Assembly (NCBI GenBank): GCA_031279015.1
Contig: JAITJI010000072.1
Coordinates: forward strand, 1-39,604
Direction of reading: 5' to 3'
From: Spirochaetaceae bacterium
GTDB lineage: Bacteria; Spirochaetota; Spirochaetia; Treponematales; Breznakiellaceae
Length of the DNA: 39,604 nucleotides
Both the position numbers and the translations under genes were made by a program. Shown piece by piece: positions 24,264-32,414 of this stretch. The notes under the pieces are model-generated. The model did not search any database. It was not told the DNA's origin and saw nothing but the letters and a program-made list of their open reading frames with translations. Positions within the stretch are counted from its first letter, which is position 1; the number at the start of each line of letters is the position of its first letter.

Positions 24264-25253
24264 TCAACCCCCAAAGGGGAGATGTTTTTTGAGCCATGCA
24301 ACAAGATCGCCGGTTACTTCTTCCCGGTTGGTTTCGTTAAGGGTTTCATGCCGGGCGCCGGGATAGAGAACAAACTCCAGGTCCTTTATACCCATGGACC
24401 GGTACAGGTTAACCAGGGCGGTCGGGCTGTTTCCCATATCCCCCACCGGATCGGCGCTGCCTGAAAACACATAGATCGGGAGATCCCGGTTGATCCCCTC
24501 CATGCGGACGGGCTTATGGAGCCGGTTGAAGAGGACCGTTAAATCCCGGTAAAAGCCAAGGGAACAGAGGTTCCCGCAGAGGGGATCCGCCACATAGGCG
24601 TCCACTTCCTTTTCATTCCGGGAGAGCCAGTCAAAGGGAGTCCTGTTGGGCCTGAAGGGTTTGTTGAAGGGGCCGTCCGCCATGGCCCAGGCCAGGCGGG
24701 ATTGCGCCCTGCTTCCTTGGAAAAAAACCAGGCAGGACAAAAACGGCGCCCCAAAAAGGGTCTTTATCCCCATACGCCCCCGGGTTCCCGAAAGAATACA
24801 GCCTGCAAGCCCCTCCGGGTACCCTTCGATATAATCCTGGACGACAAAAGAACCCCAGGAATGACCCAGGAGAAACAGGGGCAGGCCGGGGCAAACCGCC
24901 CTGATCCGGGTGTTGATGCCGTGGATGTCGGCGGTGATCCGGGCGAATCCGCCCTGGTCTCCACAGTGGCCCAAAAGCCCGCCCCGGGTAGGATCATTTA
25001 CCCCCATATCCGCAGTTTTTCCGTGGCCCCGCTGATCCGCCGCCCATACTTCAATACCCTCTCCGCAAAGCCTTTGGGCAAGATAATCGTAACGGCCGGC
25101 ATGTTCCGCCATGCCGTGGACAATGTGGAGCGCCGCCCGGGGAGTTCGCGGAATCCAGCGCCTGAGGAAAAGCCGGGTCCCATCATCGGCGGAAAACCAC
25201 TCCTCCGCCGGTTTTACATTACCTGTCAGTTCCTGTGGGTTTACCGTATCCAT
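24264..25253 (-). CDS. Alpha/beta hydrolase, monoacylglycerol lipase/lysophospholipase-like
   Basis: A 329-residue serine hydrolase likely to cleave monoacylglycerols or lysophospholipids. Motifs: oxyanion HGMAEHAGRY (46-55), DQRGHGKT (73-80), nucleophile elbow GHSWGS with S132, acid in FSGSADPVGD and histidine in YPGARHETLNE. The ATG at 25253 is the best start, though GGAGG lies immediately against it, closer than usual. The frame stays open for another 1.3 kb upstream, antisense to the methyltransferase gene, which I treat as non-coding. There is no signal peptide, so it acts in the cytoplasm. The divergent neighbour starts 57 bp away. Confidence 0.88.
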   Translation of the reverse strand: MDTVNPQELTGNVKPAEEWFSADDGTRLFLRRWIPRTPRAALHIVHGMAEHAGRYDYLAQRLCGEGIEVWAADQRGHGKTADMGVNDPTRGGLLGHCGDQGGFARITADIHGINTRIRAVCPGLPLFLLGHSWGSFVVQDYIEGYPEGLAGCILSGTRGRMGIKTLFGAPFLSCLVFFQGSRAQSRLAWAMADGPFNKPFRPNRTPFDWLSRNEKEVDAYVADPLCGNLCSLGFYRDLTVLFNRLHKPVRMEGINRDLPIYVFSGSADPVGDMGNSPTALVNLYRSMGIKDLEFVLYPGARHETLNETNREEVTGDLVAWLKKHLPFGG

Positions 25254-25310
25254 ACCTCCGATTGTACTCCCTATGTTATTGTTCTGGCAATCATAGTATA
25301 GTATAAATAA

Positions 25311-26516
25311 ATGATAGTAAATGAAATTTTTACCGCTCCGGTGCAGCGTATCGCTGCGGGTGGGGCAGGAATAGCTTTTGTTCAGGGAAAAACCGTTTTT
25401 ATACCCATGACCGCCCCGGGGGATCTGATACGGGGGCGTATCACCGGAGAGCACAGGACCTGGGCCTGGGGAGAAGCGCTGGAAATAGCAGAACCCTCTC
25501 CCAACCGGAGCGTTCCGGTCTGTCCCCACTATGGGATCTGCGGGGGTTGTTCCCTCCAGCATCTCTCCTATGAGGCGCAGGTAAATGAAAAGGTGGCTAT
25601 CATCCGGGAAACCTTCAGGCGCATCGGCGGGATTTCCGCCCTGCCGGAAATCCGGATCCGCCGATCCCCTCCTCTTGAGTACCGAAACCGGATACGGTTG
25701 CACTACAGCGTACCGGGGCGCCGGGCCCCCCGGGTACTGGGCTTCAAGGGGAGGCGCAGTGGGGGGATAGTCCCCATAAGGGATTGTCCGGTGGCGGATC
25801 CGGGGCTCCGTTCCGTACTGCGGAATTATGCTCAGGGGAAAGACGCCTTTCTTGGGGGGGAAGGGTTCCGTCCCCCTCCCGGCGGGAGTCTTAGCGTTTA
25901 CTCCCGGGGGAATACTCTGCTCCGGGAGGGACCGGAATCCCGGGGGAAGGTTAAAATCCGGAGGCGGGAGATAGCTATGGATGCGGGGGTATTTTTTCAG
26001 AGCAACGGAATCCTGCTGGAAACGCTTATCGGGGATCTTATGGAGATCGCCGGGAAAGCGGATGCTTCCCTGCCGGCAGCGGATATCTACTGCGGGGTGG
26101 GAACCTTTGCGGTTTTCCTTGCGGATCACTTCAGCCGGATCGATCTGGTGGAAGAAAACAAAACCGCCCTGGACCTGGCCCGAAAAAATGTAAGCGGAGA
26201 GGGACACCGGTTTTTTGCCCTGCGGGAGGATCAGTGGGTACGGGAGGAGGGATGCTCCGGGAAAAAACCGGTACACCGGAGTTTCGTCGTGGTCGATCCC
26301 CCGCGGCAGGGACTGTCCCGGCCCATGCGGCAATGGCTTTGCGAAAGGGGTCCTCCCCTCCTTGCCTATGTGTCCTGTGATCCCGCCACTCTTGCCCGGG
26401 ACAGTGGGGAACTGCGGTCCGGGGGCTACGGGCTTTCTTCCCTCTGTTTCTATGATTTTTACCCCCAGACCGCCCACGCCGAGGTACTTGCAATTCTGAG
26501 AAGAGGAGCGGAATGA
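25311..26516 (+). CDS. 23S rRNA (uracil-C5)-methyltransferase, RlmD/TrmA family
   Basis: A 401-residue SAM-dependent RNA methyltransferase. An N-terminal TRAM-like barrel (about 1-62) is followed by a 4Fe-4S motif CPHYGICGGCSLQHL with cysteines C-x5-C-x2-C. The C-terminal Rossmann domain has DIYCGVGTFAVFLAD, VVDPPRQG and catalytic YVSCDPATLARD. The fourth cluster cysteine is probably the one in RDCPVAD. It is shorter than E. coli RlmD (433). No Shine-Dalgarno precedes the ATG at 25311; a TATAGT box ends 8 bp upstream, so a very short or absent leader is likely. The stop overlaps the next start as ATGA. Confidence 0.92.
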   Translation: MIVNEIFTAPVQRIAAGGAGIAFVQGKTVFIPMTAPGDLIRGRITGEHRTWAWGEALEIAEPSPNRSVPVCPHYGICGGCSLQHLSYEAQVNEKVAIIRETFRRIGGISALPEIRIRRSPPLEYRNRIRLHYSVPGRRAPRVLGFKGRRSGGIVPIRDCPVADPGLRSVLRNYAQGKDAFLGGEGFRPPPGGSLSVYSRGNTLLREGPESRGKVKIRRREIAMDAGVFFQSNGILLETLIGDLMEIAGKADASLPAADIYCGVGTFAVFLADHFSRIDLVEENKTALDLARKNVSGEGHRFFALREDQWVREEGCSGKKPVHRSFVVVDPPRQGLSRPMRQWLCERGPPLLAYVSCDPATLARDSGELRSGGYGLSSLCFYDFYPQTAHAEVLAILRRGAE

Positions 26517-28252
26517 GCCCCCCTGCCGCCGGGTCCGGAAGGCTCCCCTCCCTCCCCGGTTTCGTACTCCTGGTGTTCCTGTCCTTGCCCCTCCCCGGGG
26601 CGGAGCCCGGAACAACGAATCCTCCCCCTGTAGACACCCCTCCCCTCTGGCGACAGGCCCTTGGGGGTGCAGTCATGGGATCCCCGTCGGTACAGGCGGA
26701 GTCCGTAACCGTGGTCTTGGACGGCGGAAATCTGCAATCCTATAGCCGGTACGGGACCTTCCTCTGGAGTTACTTTGCCCGGGGGAAACTTGTCCCCTTT
26801 GTCTCCCGATCCCCCGAGGGAACCAGTTATATCTGCAGAACCAACGGCATCCTCATTGCCATCAACCGATCCGGCAGAGAGCTATGGCGGATAAACCTGG
26901 GGACACCCATAAGCTCCCCCGTCCTCGTTGGCTGGGATGGCCGGATCTTTGTCAGCGCCGGAAAAAATCTGTGGTGTTACACCGCTTCGGGGTATCCCCT
27001 CTGGCGCCAGACTCTGGAAGAAGCCCCCCTGTCCCCCCTCTTCCTGGATTCCCGGGGCGGCTTTGTGGTCCTCTGCGGGAACAAGAAACTTTTGGAAATC
27101 GATCCCTTTGGCGCCCTTTCCTCCCGCAGCCTCCGGGATATTCCGGCCCTGATCGTCCCCCTGACCTTCCCCGATGCAGATGCAGGGGGGGAAGTCTTCC
27201 TCATCTACGGCAACGGTGAAACGGAGATCTCCCGGAGGACGCCGGTTCCGGCGATTCTCCCTACCCTGGAGTCCCCGCCCCTGGCCGCAGCAGGCCGGGG
27301 AACCAGGATTGCGGTAACCCTGGCTACCGGACAGGTGATCCTCATCGACGCCGCGGAAGGACGGATATCCCGGCTTGGGGACAGTCATATCGGAGCCCGT
27401 TCCGGGACGGGGGAAGATGTGCGGATGATCTACGATGAACGGGGCATCTACGTACTATCAAAATCGGGGGCCACAAGCTTTACCGATGAGGGCAAACGGC
27501 TCTGGCTCCTGCGACTCAAAGGCGCTGCGGGGACTCCCGCCTTTGGGGATGATGGCATACTCTACGCCGGCGGTGAAGACTGGGTCCTCTACGCCTACAA
27601 GATGGAGGAACGGGTCAGAGTACGGCAGCAATCCCTCTACGGGTTTATTCCCGAGGGGACCTACGGTCCCGCCAAGCCCCCACCCTCCCCCTGGGCGGAC
27701 TACTACTTCCGTTTTGAGACCAAGGAACTGGAAGCGGAGATGGGCCGTATCAGCCGGGCAATCCGGGAAGGACAGGTCGGCAGGGAGGAAAGAAATTTCA
27801 TCGCCTATCTGATGGAAGTAGCCGACAGTCCGGGGGTAAACACCGGTCCGGGCGCACTGCCAAATCCCCCGGTCCGGATCGGCTACCGGGTAGAGGCGAT
27901 ACGGCTCCTCGGCTATATCGGGTCCCGGGAGACTATACCGTTTCTCACGGAGCGTTACTACCAGGATCGGGATTCCCTGGTAAAAGCCGCCGCGGCAGAA
28001 TCCATTGGCCGCATCGGGGTGGATCCCCATGGCATCGCCCTCAGGGCCTTTACCGCCCTGGTCTTCCCTCCAATCCGCTACCAGGATGAGCAGGTATTGG
28101 CGGCAACCGCCTCGGCAGTGGCGGCGCTTTGCCGTTTTTCGGGTCCTCCCCTGAGCGTCAGGGGGATCAAACTCCTCATCGCCCTGGCCTCCGATGATCG
28201 TCCCCGGATAGTACAGGAACGGGCCCGGCGGGAACTGGCGTCCCTCCGGTAG
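26513..28252 (+). CDS. Exported PQQ-type beta-propeller protein with C-terminal HEAT repeats
   Basis: A 579-residue protein. A signal peptide covers about residues 1-30 (GFVLLVFLSLPLPGAEPG). Residues ~45-370 hold repeated blades of the PQQ/BamB type (LWRQALGGAVMGSPS, LWRINLGTPISSPV, LWRQTLEEAPLSPLF, LWLLRLKGAAGTPAFG), each with a W-x-L/x-G-x-P pattern. Residues ~440-579 hold HEAT-like helical repeats (AIRLLGYIGSRETIPFL, AAAESIGRIG). Such proteins act as scaffolds in the periplasm. It is translationally coupled to the RNA methyltransferase (ATGA) and has GAGGAG 5 bases before its ATG. The two have no evident functional link. Confidence 0.85.
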   Translation: MSPPAAGSGRLPSLPGFVLLVFLSLPLPGAEPGTTNPPPVDTPPLWRQALGGAVMGSPSVQAESVTVVLDGGNLQSYSRYGTFLWSYFARGKLVPFVSRSPEGTSYICRTNGILIAINRSGRELWRINLGTPISSPVLVGWDGRIFVSAGKNLWCYTASGYPLWRQTLEEAPLSPLFLDSRGGFVVLCGNKKLLEIDPFGALSSRSLRDIPALIVPLTFPDADAGGEVFLIYGNGETEISRRTPVPAILPTLESPPLAAAGRGTRIAVTLATGQVILIDAAEGRISRLGDSHIGARSGTGEDVRMIYDERGIYVLSKSGATSFTDEGKRLWLLRLKGAAGTPAFGDDGILYAGGEDWVLYAYKMEERVRVRQQSLYGFIPEGTYGPAKPPPSPWADYYFRFETKELEAEMGRISRAIREGQVGREERNFIAYLMEVADSPGVNTGPGALPNPPVRIGYRVEAIRLLGYIGSRETIPFLTERYYQDRDSLVKAAAAESIGRIGVDPHGIALRAFTALVFPPIRYQDEQVLAATASAVAALCRFSGPPLSVRGIKLLIALASDDRPRIVQERARRELASLR

Positions 28253-28273
28253 GGATGTCCTTCACCGGAGGCA

Positions 28274-28302
28274 TTACCACAGGCGCCGTTTTTGATTATA
28301 CT
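28274..28302 (+). promoter_or_regulatory. Sigma-70-type promoter of the P83/100 gene
   Basis: -35 TTACCA (28274-28279), 17-bp spacer, -10 TATACT (28297-28302). The expected start near 28309 leaves a short leader holding the GAGGAG ribosome binding site. Confidence 0.5.
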
Positions 28303-28320
28303 TTGTAGAAGAGGAGTAAC

Positions 28321-29919
28321 ATGATGAATGAGTTCCCGAAAAACGGCATCTTTATCGTTAAAAAGGTCCTTCTCGCCATATTACTTTCATGTTTTTCCGT
28401 CTTTACCGGCGCTCTTGAAGTCGATACTGCGGAACTGGACAAGAGCAGTTCAACGCCGGTCATCTTTATAAATTACGAAGGTCCCCATGCACGGATAGAA
28501 ACCCGGAATCAGATTCGAAACATCGGGTTCTCCCAGGGAAACCTCATACTCTCGGGGGTTCTCAGGACAGGTACCACGGCCCGGTATTTTGTTATCCATT
28601 CGGTGACCGATCCTGAAGGTGACAGGCTTGATGCGGACATCTTCGGCCTTGGAGTTGACGTGGGGGTGGATCATATCAGGAACCTCAGGCTCATCATCCA
28701 GGGATACCTCGAGGGGGCCTATACCTATTCTTCTGCCGACGCCGCCCTTCTGGCCGAGTACATCACCGTTTACAACGCGGTCTTCCGGGGAAACTGGGAC
28801 TACTTCAATGGCCGGTACAAGAAGCCGGTACTGGGGAATCTGGATCCGCAACGGACAGGTCTGTCCATTCGGTTTGATGAATGGCCCGGACAGACCCTCA
28901 TGCTCATCCCCCTGGCCCTGGGAATCTCCAATACGCTGAGTGCGGTGGACACCACATCCCTGACCAGCGCCCGGGTAATAGACGAGATGCGTACCCGGGA
29001 GGATATGGGGATTGAACAGCGTAAGGATATGGTAGACCTCAAGGAACGGGAAGCTGAACAGGCCGAACAGCGGGCGATCCTCCAGCGGGAAGGCATTACC
29101 GCAGAGGAAGAACGGATCGCCCGGGAACGGTCCGAAGCTGCTGCAGAACGAGACTCCATAAACCGGGAACGGCAGCAGATCGATGAGGCGGAGGCCGCGG
29201 GCCGGACCAGCCCCGAAGAGACCCGGCAGGCCCGGGAAGAACTGGCCCAGCGGGAAGCGGAGACGGATAAAAAGGAAGAAGATCTTGATAAGCAGGAAGC
29301 CGCCCTGGAAACCCGCCGGGAGGAGGCGGAAAAGACAGAACAGTTTGCGGAACAGAAGGCCGCCGAAGCCCAGCAGGAACGGCAGGACATTGCCCGGGAC
29401 CAGCAGGGACTCATCGCCCGGGAAGACCGGGAGGGACCGGCTCCGGTGGGACTGCTCACCCTGCGGATAAACAGCTCCGATTCGCCCCTGGGCCGGCTGG
29501 TGCGGCTTCACCCCGATTCCGGGGTGGAACTCCGATCTTCCCCCCTGACAACGGTCAACGTCCACACCCTGATCCAGCCGGAGGGCAGGATCCTGGCAAT
29601 AGCCGGGGAAAACCGGGGAAGCGGCGCCATACGGCTGGTGGAGATAGACGGCGAAACCCTGGAGATAGCTAACCAGGGGGCCGACGACATCCACCCCCAG
29701 AGCCTCCTGTGGACAAACGGGGGTAGCCTCTACGCCATCACCCTTTCCTCGGGCAGCCTCTACCTTGGCAGGTTTAACACCGGCCTGACCCTGGAAGCCC
29801 GGTCAACCGTCACGGTCCACCCCTATGGCGCCCCCCGTTTTGAAGGGGATCAGGTTCTCATCCAGCGGAGCGACGGGACGCCGGTAATCCTCAATGGAAC
29901 AAGCCTACAGGAGAAGTGA
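28321..29919 (+). CDS. P83/100-family spirochaete protein
   Basis: A 532-residue protein of the spirochaete P83/100 antigen family. A signal sequence covers about 14-31 (KKVLLAILLSCFSVFTGALEVD). An N-terminal globular part (32-225) includes the conserved VIFINYEGP and RNLRLIIQGYLEGAY stretches. A long charged coiled coil (about 230-365) is rich in E, R, Q and K heptads. A C-terminal beta-rich domain (about 375-530, LLTLRINSSDSPLGRLVRL) completes it. It is probably periplasmic. Two ATGs are adjacent (28321 and 28324); GAGGAG lies 5-8 bases upstream of both. The function of the family is not known in detail. Confidence 0.88.
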   Translation: MMNEFPKNGIFIVKKVLLAILLSCFSVFTGALEVDTAELDKSSSTPVIFINYEGPHARIETRNQIRNIGFSQGNLILSGVLRTGTTARYFVIHSVTDPEGDRLDADIFGLGVDVGVDHIRNLRLIIQGYLEGAYTYSSADAALLAEYITVYNAVFRGNWDYFNGRYKKPVLGNLDPQRTGLSIRFDEWPGQTLMLIPLALGISNTLSAVDTTSLTSARVIDEMRTREDMGIEQRKDMVDLKEREAEQAEQRAILQREGITAEEERIARERSEAAAERDSINRERQQIDEAEAAGRTSPEETRQAREELAQREAETDKKEEDLDKQEAALETRREEAEKTEQFAEQKAAEAQQERQDIARDQQGLIAREDREGPAPVGLLTLRINSSDSPLGRLVRLHPDSGVELRSSPLTTVNVHTLIQPEGRILAIAGENRGSGAIRLVEIDGETLEIANQGADDIHPQSLLWTNGGSLYAITLSSGSLYLGRFNTGLTLEARSTVTVHPYGAPRFEGDQVLIQRSDGTPVILNGTSLQEK

Positions 29920-29950
29920 ACCCTAAGGGCGCCCGTGCGCCAATGGAGAA

Positions 29951-29979
29951 CCCCGAACAAGCTCCGGGGTATTAAACCA
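29951..29979. repeat. Hairpin and copy 2 of the 15-bp intergenic repeat
   Basis: CCCCG (29951-29955) and CGGGG (29965-29969) form a 5-bp stem. The second arm begins the sequence CGGGGTATTAAACCA (29965-29979), identical to 7760-7774. The element lies between two convergent genes. No T-tract follows on either strand, so it is not a typical terminator, though it may end transcription weakly. Confidence 0.45.
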
Positions 29980-29986
29980 AAAAGGG

Positions 29987-30370
29987 CTACACCCTATTAA
30001 ATATAATTTCAAAATCCTGGAAAAACCCGACAGTGGTCTCAGGCATTAGGATCTTTATTTTTGTTCCGTACTGGTTAATTTGATAATTATCCATATCATT
30101 GACATCAACTAGCATTTCATCAATACCGGTCGTCATCGTTGCAGAATGATTTGCTTCGTCAACCTGAACATTCGGGTCCCCGGAGAAAGACGTACTTATA
30201 AGCGGCCAGATATTGTCTATAGTCTTACCGGAAAATGCCTGTTCCACTTTCATTGTTCCGGTCAGAGTTTTAGTATTTGCGTCTATAGTAATAGACATAT
30301 CCAAATGTATAGCTATCGTCACATCCTCAAAAATAACGGATAGCCCGCTCTCATCACCTATCTCCTCCAT
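29987..30370 (-). CDS. Small hypothetical protein in an AT-rich patch
   Basis: A 127-residue acidic protein with many alternating polar and hydrophobic residues (LSVIFEDVTIAIHLDMSITID, TKIKILMPETTVGFFQDFEIIF), suggesting beta strands. It has no signal peptide, cysteine or known motif. It is clearly more AT-rich than its neighbours. An in-frame stop lies six codons before the ATG, and the ribosome binding site is weak. It could be a recently acquired gene or the C-terminal remnant of a larger beta-rich protein. I do not recognise it. Confidence 0.5.
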   Translation of the reverse strand: MEEIGDESGLSVIFEDVTIAIHLDMSITIDANTKTLTGTMKVEQAFSGKTIDNIWPLISTSFSGDPNVQVDEANHSATMTTGIDEMLVDVNDMDNYQINQYGTKIKILMPETTVGFFQDFEIIFNRV

Positions 30371-30467
30371 GAATTCTTTACATTTTTACTATCGATATAA
30401 AGACAGAAAGAACAAAGATTTTTCTTGTCTTGTATACCTGAGGGCAATCCTGCAGGCAGGGGCGTTG

Positions 30468-31061
30468 TCACATTCCGTATATGTGGGCAAACTCGTGCAG
30501 CAGTTCCAGAGCCTTTTCCCTGCAACTCCCGCAGACCGTTCCGATCTTGGTAGCTTGCTGCAGATCCTCCCAGGTCCGGGCGCCGTGATTGAAGGCATCC
30601 TCAATATCCTTATCGGTGATGGACAGGCACTGACAGATAACCGTAGAAGGTTCTTTGAAAAGCCCCGGACGGCCGGTCTTGGCAAGGTAATCGTCGATGG
30701 CGGTCCGCAGGGCTTTGTCCCCCAAAACCGAACAGTGGATCTTGTACTCCGGAAGCCCGCCAAGCTTCTCCACCAGGTCCTGGGGACGGATGGTGTAGGC
30801 GTCCCGGATATGCATCCCCTTGATGATCTCCGAAAGCATGCTGGTGGAGGCAATGGCGCTGGCGCAGCCGTAGGTCTTCCAGCGGACATCGGTGATGACG
30901 TCATCCTTTATTTGCAGGAGCATCAGCATCTGATCCCCGCATTTTATGTTCCCTGTCTGACCCCGCGCATCGGCGGGGAAGGCGGCCTCATCCCCCAGAA
31001 GGACATTCCTGGGATTGGTAAAGTGATCTTTAACCGTATCCGAATAAAGCCAATCGGACAT
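30468..31061 (-). CDS. nifU: NifU-like iron-sulfur scaffold (IscU domain plus BFD-like 2Fe-2S domain)
   Basis: A 197-residue scaffold on which iron-sulfur clusters are built with sulfur from NifS. Residues 1-130 are an IscU domain with all three ligand cysteines, C41 (with D43), C66 and C110. Residues ~140-185 form a BFD-like 2Fe-2S site, C143-x-C145 and C177-x2-C180, as in the middle domain of NifU. The C-terminal Nfu domain of full NifU (about 290 residues) is missing. The ATG at 31061 has AAAGGAG 8 bases upstream, and the ribosome binding site touches the nifS stop, so the two are one transcript. Confidence 0.92.
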   Translation of the reverse strand: MSDWLYSDTVKDHFTNPRNVLLGDEAAFPADARGQTGNIKCGDQMLMLLQIKDDVITDVRWKTYGCASAIASTSMLSEIIKGMHIRDAYTIRPQDLVEKLGGLPEYKIHCSVLGDKALRTAIDDYLAKTGRPGLFKEPSTVICQCLSITDKDIEDAFNHGARTWEDLQQATKIGTVCGSCREKALELLHEFAHIYGM

Positions 31062-31074
31062 ATACGCTGCTCCT

Positions 31075-32280
31075 TTAAACCCCGACCTTCCGAGGCGCCG
31101 CCTGAACGGTAGACATGGCCCTGAAGCGGGCAATGATAGGCGGCAGGGTTTTAATAATATAATCGATATCTTCCCGGCGCAGCCCCCAGCCCATGCTGAA
31201 CCGGATGGAACCGTGGGCAAGCTCCGGACCGACTCCCATGGCAAGGAGTACATGGGAGGGTTCGAGACTCCCCGATGCGCAGGCGGAACCGGTGGAAACT
31301 TCCACCCCTGAGAGGTCCAGGGCGAGGAGGATGGATTCCCCCTCCGCGCCGGGGAAGGAAACGTTCAGGGTATTGGGCAAAACATCATCGGGATGACCGT
31401 TTATTTTGATGTCCGGTATGTTCGCCAAAAGCCCATCCCGAAGGCGGACCCGCAGGGCCCTCATCTCCTCCATGTATTCGGCAAGATGCTGCCGGGCCAG
31501 CACCGCAGCCTTCCCCAACCCCAGAATGCCGATGTTGTTGTAGGTTCCCGCCCGGAAACCATCCTCCTGGTGTCCCCCGTGGATCAGGGGGAAGAGGGGC
31601 GCCCCGGATCTTACATAGAGGGCCCCGATGCCTTTGGGTCCGTAGATCTTATGAGCCGACATGGTGAGGTAATCTACCCCCAGATCCTCCACATTCACCG
31701 GGATCTTCCCCACCGACTGGACGGCGTCGCTGTGCAGATAGGCCCCGGCATCCTTAACAACACGGGCAATGGCGGCAATATCCTGAATGGTACCAATCTC
31801 GTTGTTGGCCATCATCACCGAAACAAAGAGGGTGTCTTCATTGAGGGCAGCCTTGAGGTCATCCAGCCCTATCTTCCCGTATTCATCCACCGGCAGAAAA
31901 GTAACGGGAAAGCCCAGGGATTTGAGATAGTCGGCGGAATTCAGCACACAGGGATGCTCGATGGCAGTGATGATGATCCCGGTCCGTCCCCGGGATAAGA
32001 CCTTTCCATGGGCGTCCGAACCCAGACGGCGCATGGTTTGAAAGACCGTATTGTTTGACTCGGAGCCTCCGGAGGTAAAGATCACCGTCCCGGCAGGACA
32101 GCCAAGAAGCTCCCCTACCGCCTGCCGGGCTTCTTCCACCCGGGCATGGGCCCGCCTTCCGTCGGCGTGCATACTGGAGGCGTTTCCAAATGTCTCAAAA
32201 TCCTCAATTATTGCAGCCTTTACCTCTTCTCTAAGGGGGGTGGTTGCATTATAATCCATATAGATATGGGGTACCGGCAT
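31075..32280 (-). CDS. nifS: Cysteine desulfurase NifS/IscS
   Basis: A 401-residue PLP enzyme that takes sulfur from cysteine for cluster assembly on the downstream NifU. Motifs: MDYNATTPL near the N-terminus, TSGGSESNN (69-77), EHPCVLNS, the PLP lysine K211 in SAHKIYGPKG and the persulfide cysteine C334 in STGSACASGSLEP. It belongs to the group with a long mobile cysteine loop (NifS/IscS type). GGAG lies 7 bases before the ATG at 32280. No nitrogenase genes are in the window, so the pair may be the general cluster assembly system of the cell rather than nitrogen-fixation specific. Confidence 0.95.
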   Translation of the reverse strand: MPVPHIYMDYNATTPLREEVKAAIIEDFETFGNASSMHADGRRAHARVEEARQAVGELLGCPAGTVIFTSGGSESNNTVFQTMRRLGSDAHGKVLSRGRTGIIITAIEHPCVLNSADYLKSLGFPVTFLPVDEYGKIGLDDLKAALNEDTLFVSVMMANNEIGTIQDIAAIARVVKDAGAYLHSDAVQSVGKIPVNVEDLGVDYLTMSAHKIYGPKGIGALYVRSGAPLFPLIHGGHQEDGFRAGTYNNIGILGLGKAAVLARQHLAEYMEEMRALRVRLRDGLLANIPDIKINGHPDDVLPNTLNVSFPGAEGESILLALDLSGVEVSTGSACASGSLEPSHVLLAMGVGPELAHGSIRFSMGWGLRREDIDYIIKTLPPIIARFRAMSTVQAAPRKVGV

Positions 32281-32414
32281 TTTTTACTCCGTTACAGGTT
32301 TTTGTTATCATATTCCTTACAGTTCTTATCATATTAATATACTATTTTTTTGCGCTTCCGGCTATATATTGTCAAGCTTATTTTTCTTTGTTCTTTGCAG
32401 AGGGACCTTTGCCC
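32281..32414 (-). promoter_or_regulatory. AT-rich control region of nifSU with a 21-bp direct repeat
   Basis: TTATCATATT occurs at 32305-32314 and at 32326-32335 (minus strand AATATGATAA), period 21 bp, which is two DNA turns. The second copy continues into the palindrome ATATTAATAT. Each copy contains a -10-like TATGAT on the minus strand. A lone TTGACA (minus strand, 32375-32370) has no -10 box at the usual distance. The repeat could be an operator sensing iron or cluster status; the regulator is unknown. Confidence 0.45.

Noticed and set aside
25254-26615. Upstream extension of the lipase-like reading frame by more than 450 codons on the minus strand
   Set aside because: It is antisense to the clear RNA methyltransferase gene, is rich in Pro/Gly/Arg without domains, and the lipase homology begins only at the ATG near 25253.
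28450-29694. 414-codon open frame antisense to the P83/100 gene
   Set aside because: It mirrors the coding strand's GC-rich third positions and coiled coil; the translated sequence has no motif, and there is no ribosome binding site.
30213-31112. 299-codon plus-strand frame over nifU
   Set aside because: It is opposite a gene with full catalytic motifs and shows no recognisable domain of its own.
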